Assembly (NCBI GenBank): GCA_030431185.1
Contig: JAUIJO010000161.1
Span: forward strand, 1-7,366
DNA length: 7,366 bases
Source: Gammaproteobacteria bacterium
GTDB taxonomy: Bacteria; Pseudomonadota; Gammaproteobacteria; Xanthomonadales; Xanthomonadaceae
Reading direction: 5' to 3'
Shown: positions 1 through 5,603 of the stretch, in pieces
Position numbering within the stretch: the stretch's first letter is position 1
Layout: each line of letters starts with the position of its first letter
The notes under the pieces: model-generated
The model's input: the letters and a program-made list of their open reading frames with translations, nothing else
What the model was told of the DNA's origin: nothing
The model's database searches: none
Position numbers and translations under genes: made by a program

Positions 1-14
1 CGAGGCAGGGGGGA

Positions 15-91
15 TGGCGCGCCTGGAGGGATTCGAACCCCCGACCAATGGCTTCGGAAGCCACTACTCTATCCGGCTGAGCTACAGGCGC
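15..91 (-). tRNA. tRNA-Arg(CCG), complete with encoded CCA
   Basis: Read on the minus strand, this 77-base stretch folds as a full cloverleaf. The 7-bp acceptor stem pairs GCGCCTG with CAGGCGC and is followed by a G discriminator and a genomically encoded CCA. The D arm is GCTC/GAGT, closed by one G-U pair. The anticodon stem is GTGGC/GCCAT with loop TTCCGAA, which gives anticodon CCG and so reads the arginine codon CGG. The variable loop is 5 bases, and the T arm has the canonical loop TTCGAAT. CGG is common in GC-rich genomes, so a dedicated tRNA is expected. It is divergent from ubiA. Only 14 bases follow its 3' end in the window, and no terminator is visible there. Confidence 0.97.
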
Positions 92-143
92 CTGGCTGAG
101 ATCCCGGCGGCATTGCCGAGGCAATCGTCCGCGCGGGGCTGGC

Positions 144-149
144 ATTCTA
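144..149 (-). promoter_or_regulatory. Possible -10 box for the tRNA-Arg gene
   Basis: On the minus strand this reads TAGAAT, 5 of 6 matches to TATAAT. It lies about 50 bases upstream of the mature tRNA 5' end, which would leave a leader of roughly 45 bases for RNase P to remove. No good -35 hexamer sits 16-18 bases further upstream, so the assignment rests on the -10 box and its position alone. Confidence 0.3.
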
Positions 150-178
150 GCGACAATTGCGGACTTTCGCGCCATATT
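150..178 (+). promoter_or_regulatory. Weak candidate promoter for ubiA
   Basis: GCGACA (150-155) and CATATT (173-178) are separated by 17 bases. Each matches the sigma-70 hexamers at 4 of 6 positions. Transcription would start near 185 and leave a leader of about 60 bases before the ubiA ATG. It is one of the few AT-richer stretches in the 152-base region between the tRNA and ubiA, but the match is modest. Confidence 0.25.
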
Positions 179-243
179 GCTTTCACGACGTTCCCGGTGC
201 CGCCCGCGCGGCGGTCCCGCGACGGCCCCACTGTCCTGTCCCG

Positions 244-1155
244 ATGACCTACGAACGCTACGAATCCCCCACGCTTCCGCGCTGGCGCCTCAAGCTCCGG
301 CTGTACTGGCAACTGGTGCGGGGCGACCGCCCGATCGGCTGGCTGCTGCTGTTGTGGCCGACCTGGTGGGGCCTGTGGCTCGCCGCCGACGGCGTGCCCC
401 CGGCCTGGACCCTGTTCGTCTTCAGCGCCGGCGTCTGGCTGACCCGCTCGGCCGGCTGCGTGATCAACGACTACGCGGACCGCTGGCTCGACCCGCACGT
501 CGCGCGGACGAAGGAACGGCCGCTGGCGTCGGGCGCGGTGTCCGGGCGCGAGGCGCTGGCCGTGTTCGGCGCGCTGATGCTGGCCGCCTTCGCGCTGGTG
601 CTGACCCTCAACCGGCTGACGGTCTGGCTCAGCCTCGTCGGGCTGGTGCTGGCCGCGAGCTATCCCTACCTGAAGCGATATACCTACCTGCCCCAGGTCT
701 ACCTGGGCATGGCTTTCGGCTGGGGCATCCCTATGGGTTTCGCCGCGGTGCTGGGCGAAGTGCCGACCCTGGCGTGGCTGCTCTACGTGGCGAACATCCT
801 GTGGTCGACCGCCTACGACACCTGGTACGCCATGGTCGACCGCGAGGACGACCTGAGGATGGGCAGCAAGTCGACCGCGATCCTGTTCGGCGACGCCGAC
901 TTGGCCGCCCAGGGCGTCCTGTTCGGCCTGTTCCTGCTGGCCATGGCGCTGGTCGGGCAGCGCGCTGAGCTGGGCGCCCCGTACTGGCTCGCCCTGGCCG
1001 TGGCAACGGCCCTGGTCGCGTGGCAGTTCTGGATCTGCCGGCGGCGCGAGCCCGCGCCCTGCTTCCGCGCCTTCCTGGCCAACCACTGGGTCGGGTTGGC
1101 GCTGTTCGCCGGCATCGCCGCGGCGCTCTGGCCCGGCGCCCGTACGCTGGCCTGA
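244..1155 (+). CDS. ubiA: 4-hydroxybenzoate octaprenyltransferase
   Basis: This integral membrane prenyltransferase attaches the polyprenyl tail to 4-hydroxybenzoate, an early committed step of ubiquinone synthesis at the inner membrane. The 303-residue product is close to the 290 residues of E. coli UbiA and aligns along its length. Both Mg-prenyl-diphosphate motifs are present: NDYADRWLD at residues 75-83 followed by the ARTKERPLASG segment, and YDTWYAMVDREDD at 191-203. The N-terminal RPIGWLLLLWPTWWG (30-43) is also typical, and the rest is a series of hydrophobic helices. The ATG was chosen because homologues begin about 25 residues before the RPIG motif; an in-frame TTG at 157 would add 29 non-hydrophobic, non-family-like residues. 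No clear Shine-Dalgarno sequence precedes the ATG. The gene stands alone on this strand and converges with the channel gene. No ubiC is in the window. Confidence 0.97.
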   Translation: MTYERYESPTLPRWRLKLRLYWQLVRGDRPIGWLLLLWPTWWGLWLAADGVPPAWTLFVFSAGVWLTRSAGCVINDYADRWLDPHVARTKERPLASGAVSGREALAVFGALMLAAFALVLTLNRLTVWLSLVGLVLAASYPYLKRYTYLPQVYLGMAFGWGIPMGFAAVLGEVPTLAWLLYVANILWSTAYDTWYAMVDREDDLRMGSKSTAILFGDADLAAQGVLFGLFLLAMALVGQRAELGAPYWLALAVATALVAWQFWICRRREPAPCFRAFLANHWVGLALFAGIAAALWPGARTLA

Positions 1156-1184
1156 GCGACCCCGGACCCGTTGGCGGCCCGCCT

Positions 1185-1207
1185 GGCGCCGCGCCCTTGC
1201 CGGCGCC
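1185..1207. terminator. Hairpin between convergent ubiA and mscS-family gene
   Basis: GGCGCCG (1185-1191) and CGGCGCC (1201-1207) form a perfect 7-bp GC stem with a 9-base loop, in the 51-base gap between the two converging stop codons. It reaches the last base of the channel gene's stop codon. No T-tract follows on either strand, so it is not a canonical intrinsic terminator. It could serve as a 3'-end stabiliser or a weak bidirectional stop. GC-rich DNA forms such stems readily by chance. Confidence 0.3.
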
Positions 1208-2934
1208 TATGCCGGCCCGTCGCTGTCGCCGGCCTTGTCCGCCTTGCCGTCCGGCGCGGGCGCCTCCGCATCGGGACGTGGCAGGCCTTCCCAGAACGCG
1301 CGCTCGACGAGCTTGGGCGTTTCGCTGTCGGCCCGGTAGTTCGGCGACATGATCTGCACGCCGGCATCGTTGAACGCATCCTGGATGTTGCCCAGCAGCT
1401 CGGTGCGGATGGCGTTGCGCCGCGCCGGGTCCTCGATGCGGGTCCGCAGGGTGTATTCGACGTAGAAGTCGCTGAGCGCCGTCTGCAGCACGAAGGGCTC
1501 GGGGGTTTGCTGCACGCCCTCGGTGGCGCCGGCCGCATCCGTCAACAGGCGCCGCACCTGTCGCCAGGGGGTGTCGTAGCCGATCGTCACGTCGGTGTCC
1601 ATCCACAGGCCCGCGCCGTCGGGATGCCGCGAATAGTTCTCCAGGCGGCCATTGAGGACGACCGTGTTGGGGAAGCTGACCTCGACGCCGGTGAAGGTGC
1701 GGATGCGGGTGGTGAACAGGCCGATCTGCAGCACCACCCCTTCGGTGTCGTCGATCTTGACGAAATCGCCGCTCTGCATGGTCCGCGAGTAGAGCAGGGT
1801 GAAACCGCCGGCGGCCTGGCCGATGATGCTCGAGGCGCCCAGCGACACCATCAGGCCGACCAGCACGCTCAGGCCCTTGAAGGCATCGGTCTGGGCCCCG
1901 GGCAGGTAGGGATAGGCCATGGCCAGCGCGAACAGCCAGATCACCGCGACGATCAGCTTGCGGGTCGGCTCGGCGAGCTGGGCGTCGATCCCGAGCAGGC
2001 TGTAGCGACCGCGCTCCACGCCCTTGAGCATGAGGCCCAGGGTCTTGGTCACCGCACGCGCCAGGAGGAAGATCACCACCACGGTGAGCAGGCCGGGCAA
2101 GGCCCCCAGGAAGGCACCGCCCCAGGCCTGGATCTTGGCCAGGATCCAGCCGGTCATCGCCTCCGCCCAGGGGCGGGTGTAGGCGAACTGGCCCAGCACG
2201 AAGCGCAGCCACTCCTCCAGCAGCACCAGCACCAGCACCCACTCGGCCACCCGGACGACGCCCCGAATGGTCGTGGCCACGCCACGGATCAGCTGGCGCC
2301 CCGCCTCGGCCCGGGTGTTGGCCAGGCGCTTCTGGATGAGCTTCTCCAGCCACGCATTCCAGCGCCGTACCAGCCACAGGTAACACCACAACGCCCCCGC
2401 CAGGACCAGGGTGGCCAGCACCGAGAACAGCGCGCCGCGCAGCAGTTGGCGGGGCTCGAGTTCGCTTTCGGCCGCGCCGACCGCCTCGCCCAGCCGCGCC
2501 ACGATCCCGTCGCGGGCCTGCGTCAGGGTCTCCCCCTCCACCGGGTCCAGGTCCGCCGGGGTGAACACCAGCACCGGATTGCCGGCGACGGTGACGACCA
2601 CGCCCTGGGGGATCTCGTGGGAGCCGATGTCGGCGACCCCGGGCTGGCTGACCGCCCGCGCGATGCTCGCCTCGGTGTTGCGTGCCCGCCGCTCGGGCGG
2701 GATGCCCAGGAACGGCACGCGATAGGTCACGATGTCGCGATTGAAGTAGGTCGCGGTGGTATCGGCCTCGACCGCGCTGGCGGGCGGGTCCGACTCGGGA
2801 CCCGGTTCGGTCGAGGGCAGGGCGGGCAAGGCCACTGCGAGGGCCGGCAGGCACGTCGCCACCGCCAGCAGGACGGCGGCGAGCACGCGAAGGCGCCGCG
2901 GGGCCGCGTGGATGGGGTCCGCTTCAGGCCGCAT
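1207..2934 (-). CDS. MscS-family mechanosensitive ion channel with periplasmic domain
   Basis: This is a predicted inner-membrane channel that opens under membrane tension to release solutes during hypo-osmotic shock. The product has 575 residues, about twice E. coli MscS. Residues 13-40 are a signal peptide (RRLR, hydrophobic core, ALA cleavage motif ending near 33). A periplasmic region of about 130 residues follows, including NRDIVTYRVPFLG near 65-77. Hydrophobic helices lie at about 168-189, 226-246, 276-298, 323-343 and 352-380. The last is the glycine- and alanine-rich pore helix (VSLGASSIIGQAAGGF), followed by the MscS beta domain (SGDFVKIDDTEGVVLQIGLFTTRIRT, then FPNTVVLNGRLENYSR) and the alpha/beta C-terminal domain. 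The tail is polar and acidic. The start at 2934 was chosen because the signal peptide follows it and GGAG lies 4 bases upstream; the earlier in-frame ATG at 3000 overlaps a hairpin and adds 22 unlikely residues. It is probably co-transcribed with the HdeD gene upstream. The family assignment is firm; gating properties and ion preference cannot be read from the sequence. Confidence 0.93.
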   Translation of the reverse strand: MRPEADPIHAAPRRLRVLAAVLLAVATCLPALAVALPALPSTEPGPESDPPASAVEADTTATYFNRDIVTYRVPFLGIPPERRARNTEASIARAVSQPGVADIGSHEIPQGVVVTVAGNPVLVFTPADLDPVEGETLTQARDGIVARLGEAVGAAESELEPRQLLRGALFSVLATLVLAGALWCYLWLVRRWNAWLEKLIQKRLANTRAEAGRQLIRGVATTIRGVVRVAEWVLVLVLLEEWLRFVLGQFAYTRPWAEAMTGWILAKIQAWGGAFLGALPGLLTVVVIFLLARAVTKTLGLMLKGVERGRYSLLGIDAQLAEPTRKLIVAVIWLFALAMAYPYLPGAQTDAFKGLSVLVGLMVSLGASSIIGQAAGGFTLLYSRTMQSGDFVKIDDTEGVVLQIGLFTTRIRTFTGVEVSFPNTVVLNGRLENYSRHPDGAGLWMDTDVTIGYDTPWRQVRRLLTDAAGATEGVQQTPEPFVLQTALSDFYVEYTLRTRIEDPARRNAIRTELLGNIQDAFNDAGVQIMSPNYRADSETPKLVERAFWEGLPRPDAEAPAPDGKADKAGDSDGPA

Positions 2935-2966
2935 GGGGCTCCGCCTCTGGTTCGGGCCGCGATCGA

Positions 2967-2987
2967 GCGGGCCGGACACCGGCCCGC
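2967..2987 (-). other. Perfect 9-bp GC hairpin in the leader of the channel gene
   Basis: GCGGGCCGG and CCGGCCCGC pair perfectly across a 3-base loop, 33 bases before the channel ATG at 2934. No T-run follows on the minus strand. It is therefore better described as a leader or intercistronic hairpin than as a standard terminator. It could dampen read-through from the HdeD gene or protect mRNA ends. Confidence 0.55.
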
Positions 2988-2996
2988 CCCGGAATG

Positions 2997-3024
2997 CCAT
3001 GCCGGGTCGGCTGGCCGGGCATGG
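2997..3024 (-). other. Hairpin immediately after the HdeD-family stop codon
   Basis: CCATGCC (2997-3003) pairs with GGCATGG (3018-3024) in a perfect 7-bp stem. Two further G-C pairs form if one base is bulged. The stem begins directly after the HdeD-family stop codon, a usual place for a transcription-attenuating or 3'-end-protecting structure. There is no following T-tract. Confidence 0.45.
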
Positions 3025-3609
3025 TCAGGTCGCCGCGAATTTCCGCAGCTTCAGGCCGGCGAATACCTGGACGGCGCCGTAGAGCAGCGCGCCGATCCCG
3101 ATCCACAGGCCCGTCGCCATGATGCCGGCCAGCGGATGCATCGCGAACAGGACGCCCAGCACGATGGCCAGCAGGCCGCTCAACACCAGCATCCATTCGC
3201 CACTGATCGCCTTGCGCACCCGGATCGCGAAGACGATGCGATAGAGGCCGCCGACGATCAGCCATGCCGCCAGGAAGAACACCAGCACGCTGGCGGTGGC
3301 CACGGGATTGACCAGGGTGAGCACGCCCACCCCCAACGAGGCCAGCGCGTACAAGGCCTGCCAGCCCCGGGAAACGCCCTCGCCCCCGCGGAACAGCGCG
3401 ATCACCGCGAAGATGCCCTCCACCAGCGCCATGATCCCGAACAGCCAGGTCAGCGCGATCACCGCCGCGGCGGGTTTCATCACGGCCAGGATGCCGAAGA
3501 CGATCGCCACCAGGCCATAGACGACGAACAACCACGCGCTGCGGCCCAATTGCTGCAGGAGCCCCGACTGGAGGGGGCCAGGGGCGTTGCGATCCGAATC
3601 ACCGTACAT
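3025..3609 (-). CDS. HdeD-family (DUF308) membrane protein
   Basis: A 194-residue polytopic inner-membrane protein, close to the 190 residues of E. coli HdeD, a membrane protein linked to acid resistance at high cell density. It shows six hydrophobic helices arranged as three repeated pairs, characteristic of DUF308 proteins: AWLFVVYGLVAIVFGILAVM, VIALTWLFGIMALVEGIFAVIALF, ALYALASLGVGVLTLV, ATASVLVFFLAAWLIVGGLY, WMLVLSGLLAIVLGVLFAM and IMATGLWIGIGALLYGAVQV. The start at 3609 is supported by a good Shine-Dalgarno sequence (GAGGA, about 8 bases upstream). Upstream in-frame ATGs at 3681 and 3723 lack one, would add basic non-family residues, and the 3723 start would overlap comF. A TTGACA lies at 3686-3681 on this strand, but no convincing -10 follows. 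Neighbours are comF (85-base gap) and the channel gene (90-base gap). The family call is good; a role in acid resistance here is an extrapolation. Confidence 0.88.
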   Translation of the reverse strand: MYGDSDRNAPGPLQSGLLQQLGRSAWLFVVYGLVAIVFGILAVMKPAAAVIALTWLFGIMALVEGIFAVIALFRGGEGVSRGWQALYALASLGVGVLTLVNPVATASVLVFFLAAWLIVGGLYRIVFAIRVRKAISGEWMLVLSGLLAIVLGVLFAMHPLAGIMATGLWIGIGALLYGAVQVFAGLKLRKFAAT

Positions 3610-3694
3610 GCCGGATTTCCTCGGGAAGGGACGCCGCGGGCGTCGGTCCGGGCAGTGTGGAGCCAGACAGGTCACGTTCATGTCAAGGCCCCGT

Positions 3695-4459
3695 TCAGGG
3701 CACCCGCGCGCACACCCAGGCATCCACCCGGGCCACGCCGGCCCTGCGCAGGGTGCGCGCGGCCTCGTGCAGGGTGGCGCCGGTGGTCATGACGTCGTCG
3801 ATCAGGACCACGTGCGCCGGTATCGCCACGCCCGGGCGCACCCGGAACGCGCGGCGAAGGTTGCGCCGCCGGTCGGCGGCATCCAGGCGCGATTGCGGCG
3901 CGGTGTCGCACACGCGGTTCAACAGGTCGTCGCGAAGCGGCAGGCGAAGGCGCCGGGCCAGCGGCCGGGCCAGTTCCAGGGCCTGGTCGTAGCCCCGCTG
4001 GCGCAGGCGGGCCCGGTGCAGGGGCACCGGCACCAGGGCCTGCGGCCAGGCCCCCATCGGCAGGTGCCGCCACATGCCGGCGGCCATCCATTCGCCCAGG
4101 GCGCGGCTGGCCACCAGGTCGCCGTGGAATTTCGCCCCGGGCAGCAGCCGGTCCAGCGGGAAGCCATAGACAAAGCTGGCATGGCAGGCATCGAGCGGGG
4201 GCGCCTGCTTCAGGCAACGCCCGCAGCGCCGGCCTGAATCGGCCGCCGCCACCGGCAGCGCGCACGCGGGGCAGGCGTGGCGGCACCAGGGGAGCGCATG
4301 GGCGCAGGCCGGGCACAGACCGTCCAGCACCAGCGCCTGCCGGCCCCGCCGGGTCTCCATGCCGCACACCAGGCAGGGCGTGCCGTGCCCGACCCGCAGG
4401 GCGGGGGCCAGCAGGCTGTAAACCCGGGACAGCAGGCTCTGGTTGACAGGGATGGACAT
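3695..4459 (-). CDS. comF: ComF-family phosphoribosyltransferase-like protein
   Basis: ComF/GntX proteins pair an N-terminal zinc-binding region with a phosphoribosyltransferase fold and are needed in competent bacteria for handling incoming single-stranded DNA. The 254-residue product has cysteines at 29, 32, 49, 52, 59, 63, 66, 79 and 82 in CxxC-type pairs, consistent with one or two zinc sites. The region VPVPLHRARLRQRGYDQA (143-160) is the ComF signature. VVLIDDVMTTGATL (217-230) is the PRPP-binding loop, with both aspartates and the TTGAT turn intact, so nucleotide or PRPP binding may be retained. The start is the first ATG of the frame; the ribosome binding site is weak (GGAAA very close to the ATG). 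The gene is divergent from bioB with 49 bases between the starts, and codons 4-15 overlap a BirA-like operator. Whether this organism is naturally competent cannot be told from the window. Confidence 0.93.
   Translation of the reverse strand: MSIPVNQSLLSRVYSLLAPALRVGHGTPCLVCGMETRRGRQALVLDGLCPACAHALPWCRHACPACALPVAAADSGRRCGRCLKQAPPLDACHASFVYGFPLDRLLPGAKFHGDLVASRALGEWMAAGMWRHLPMGAWPQALVPVPLHRARLRQRGYDQALELARPLARRLRLPLRDDLLNRVCDTAPQSRLDAADRRRNLRRAFRVRPGVAIPAHVVLIDDVMTTGATLHEAARTLRRAGVARVDAWVCARVP
4416..4449. promoter_or_regulatory. BirA-type biotin operator
   Basis: CTGTAAACC (4416-4424) and GGTTGACAG (4441-4449) are inverted arms separated by 16 bases. The arms match each other at 8 of 9 positions. 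They match the enterobacterial BirA half-sites TTGTAAACC and GGTTTACAA at 8 of 9 and 7 of 9 positions, with the same 16-base spacing as the E. coli bio operator. BirA carrying biotinyl-AMP binds such sites as a dimer and represses biotin genes. The site ends 59 bases before the bioB ATG and lies within comF codons 4-15. It stands out from the GC-rich surroundings by its TAAA core. The match is seen directly; binding is inferred. Confidence 0.72.
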
Positions 4460-4471
4460 GCTTTCCAGACT
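4443..4471 (+). promoter_or_regulatory. Candidate bioB operon promoter
   Basis: TTGACA (4443-4448) is a perfect sigma-70 -35 hexamer. Seventeen bases later CAGACT (4466-4471) matches the -10 consensus at 3 of 6 positions. Transcription would begin near 4478 and leave a leader of about 30 bases before bioB. The -35 lies within the right arm of the BirA-like operator, so bound repressor would block polymerase. The -10 box is the weak point. Confidence 0.45.
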
Positions 4472-4508
4472 GCTCTCCCCGATCCGACCTGTCTGTCAGA
4501 AAAGTCCG

Positions 4509-5597
4509 ATGCCTGCCGTCAGAGAAACGCCCGACGCGCCCGCCGCGCTGCGCCACGACTGGAGCCGCGCCGAAGTCCGCGCGCTGTTCGACCTGCCCCT
4601 GCCGGTGCTGATGCATCGTGCGTCGGAGGTCCACCGGGCCCACTTCGACCCGGCCGAGGTCCAGGTCAGCACCCTGCTGTCGGTGAAGACCGGCGGCTGC
4701 CCGGAGGATTGCGGCTATTGCCCGCAGGCGGCGCGCTACCACACCGGCGTGGACGCGACCAAGCTGATGAGCACCGAGGCCGTGGTCGAGAAGGCCCGCC
4801 AGGCCAAGGCGGCCGGCGCCAGCCGCTTCTGCATGGGCGCGGCCTGGCGCTCGCCCAAGGACCGCGACATCCCCAAGGTGGCGGCGATGATCCGGGAAGT
4901 GAAATCGCTGGGCCTGGAGACCTGCGCCACCCTGGGCATGCTGTCGGGCGAGCAGGCCGGCGCCCTGCGAGAGGCCGGGCTCGACTACTACAACCACAAC
5001 CTGGACACCGCGCCGGAGTTCTACAACGAGATCATCCACACGCGCGAGTTCCAGGACCGCCTGGATACCCTGGGCCACGTCCGCGACGCCGGCATGAAGA
5101 CCTGCTGCGGCGGGATCGTCGGCATGGGCGAGTCGCGCGAACAGCGCGCGGGCCTGTTGCAGACCCTCGCCAACCTGCCGGCGCATCCCGATTCGGTGCC
5201 GATCAACCGGCTGGTCCAGGTCGAGGGCACGCCGCTGGCGGGCACGGTCGAGCTGGATCCGTTCGAATTCGTCCGCACCATCGCCGCGGCGCGGGTCATG
5301 ATGCCGCGCTCGATGGTCCGCCTGTCGGCCGGGCGCGAGCAGATGAGCGACGAATTGCAGGCCCTGTGCTTCCTGGCCGGGGCGAATTCCATCTTCTACG
5401 GCGAGAAACTGCTGACGACCGGTAACCCCGACACCGAGCGGGATATGGCATTGTTTGAGCGCTTGGGCCTGCGGCCCATGCCGATCATCGAACAAGCGCA
5501 CACACCGGGGGGAACCGTGCACGCCGACATCATCGATACCGACACCACCGACCACGCCGGGGCGGGCGCCTGCGGCGCAAGCCCGCGCGCGGCCTGA
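4509..5597 (+). CDS. bioB: Biotin synthase
   Basis: This radical-SAM enzyme inserts sulfur into dethiobiotin to make biotin, the last step of the pathway. The product has 362 residues against 346 in E. coli. The radical-SAM [4Fe-4S] ligands are C64, C68 and C71 in GGCPEDCGYCPQ. The [2Fe-2S] ligands align as C108 (RFCMGAAWR), C139 (ETCATLGM), C199 (KTCCGGIVGMGE) and R271 (MVRLSAGRE). YNHNLDT (161-167) and the C-terminal FYGEKLLTTGNP are also typical. The C-terminus carries an extra tail of about 20 residues rich in D, T, A and G. The start at 4509 fits family length and keeps the ATG downstream of the candidate promoter. An in-frame ATG at 4458 has a better Shine-Dalgarno sequence but would lie upstream of the predicted transcript start. 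It is the first gene of a plus-strand operon, 6 bases before bioF, and is probably BirA-repressed. Confidence 0.97.
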   Translation: MPAVRETPDAPAALRHDWSRAEVRALFDLPLPVLMHRASEVHRAHFDPAEVQVSTLLSVKTGGCPEDCGYCPQAARYHTGVDATKLMSTEAVVEKARQAKAAGASRFCMGAAWRSPKDRDIPKVAAMIREVKSLGLETCATLGMLSGEQAGALREAGLDYYNHNLDTAPEFYNEIIHTREFQDRLDTLGHVRDAGMKTCCGGIVGMGESREQRAGLLQTLANLPAHPDSVPINRLVQVEGTPLAGTVELDPFEFVRTIAAARVMMPRSMVRLSAGREQMSDELQALCFLAGANSIFYGEKLLTTGNPDTERDMALFERLGLRPMPIIEQAHTPGGTVHADIIDTDTTDHAGAGACGASPRAA

Positions 5598-5603
5598 CGT
5601 CCC

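Noticed and set aside
1..247. Small plus-strand open frame across the tRNA
   Set aside because: It runs through the antisense of the tRNA gene and has no protein-like features.
2934..3000. Lipoprotein signal in the channel's N-terminus (cysteine at residue 28)
   Set aside because: The residue before the cysteine is threonine, which does not fit a lipobox. An ALA signal peptidase I site follows five residues later.
3629..3645. Hairpin GACGCC/GGCGTC between comF and the HdeD-family gene as a terminator
   Set aside because: The 6-bp stem is short, has no T-tract, and sits next to the HdeD Shine-Dalgarno region. Such stems arise easily in this GC-rich sequence.
1171..3792. A long plus-strand open frame (873 codons) antisense to the channel and HdeD genes
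   Set aside because: Its translation is low-complexity (rich in G, R, Q, H, A) with no recognisable motif, while the opposite strand encodes clear membrane-protein families. Such frames are expected opposite GC-rich genes.
4443..4508. N-terminal extension of bioB from the TTG at 4443 or the ATGs at 4452 and 4458
   Set aside because: The extra residues do not resemble biotin synthases, and these starts lie in or just after the candidate -35/operator, upstream of the predicted transcript start. The ATG at 4458 does have a Shine-Dalgarno-like AGGGA, so a minor longer form is not fully excluded.
5088..5130. Adjacent cysteines C199-C200 in BioB as an unusual cluster ligand pair
   Set aside because: The CCGG variant of the KxCxGG motif is, to my knowledge, common among biotin synthases, so this is normal family variation.
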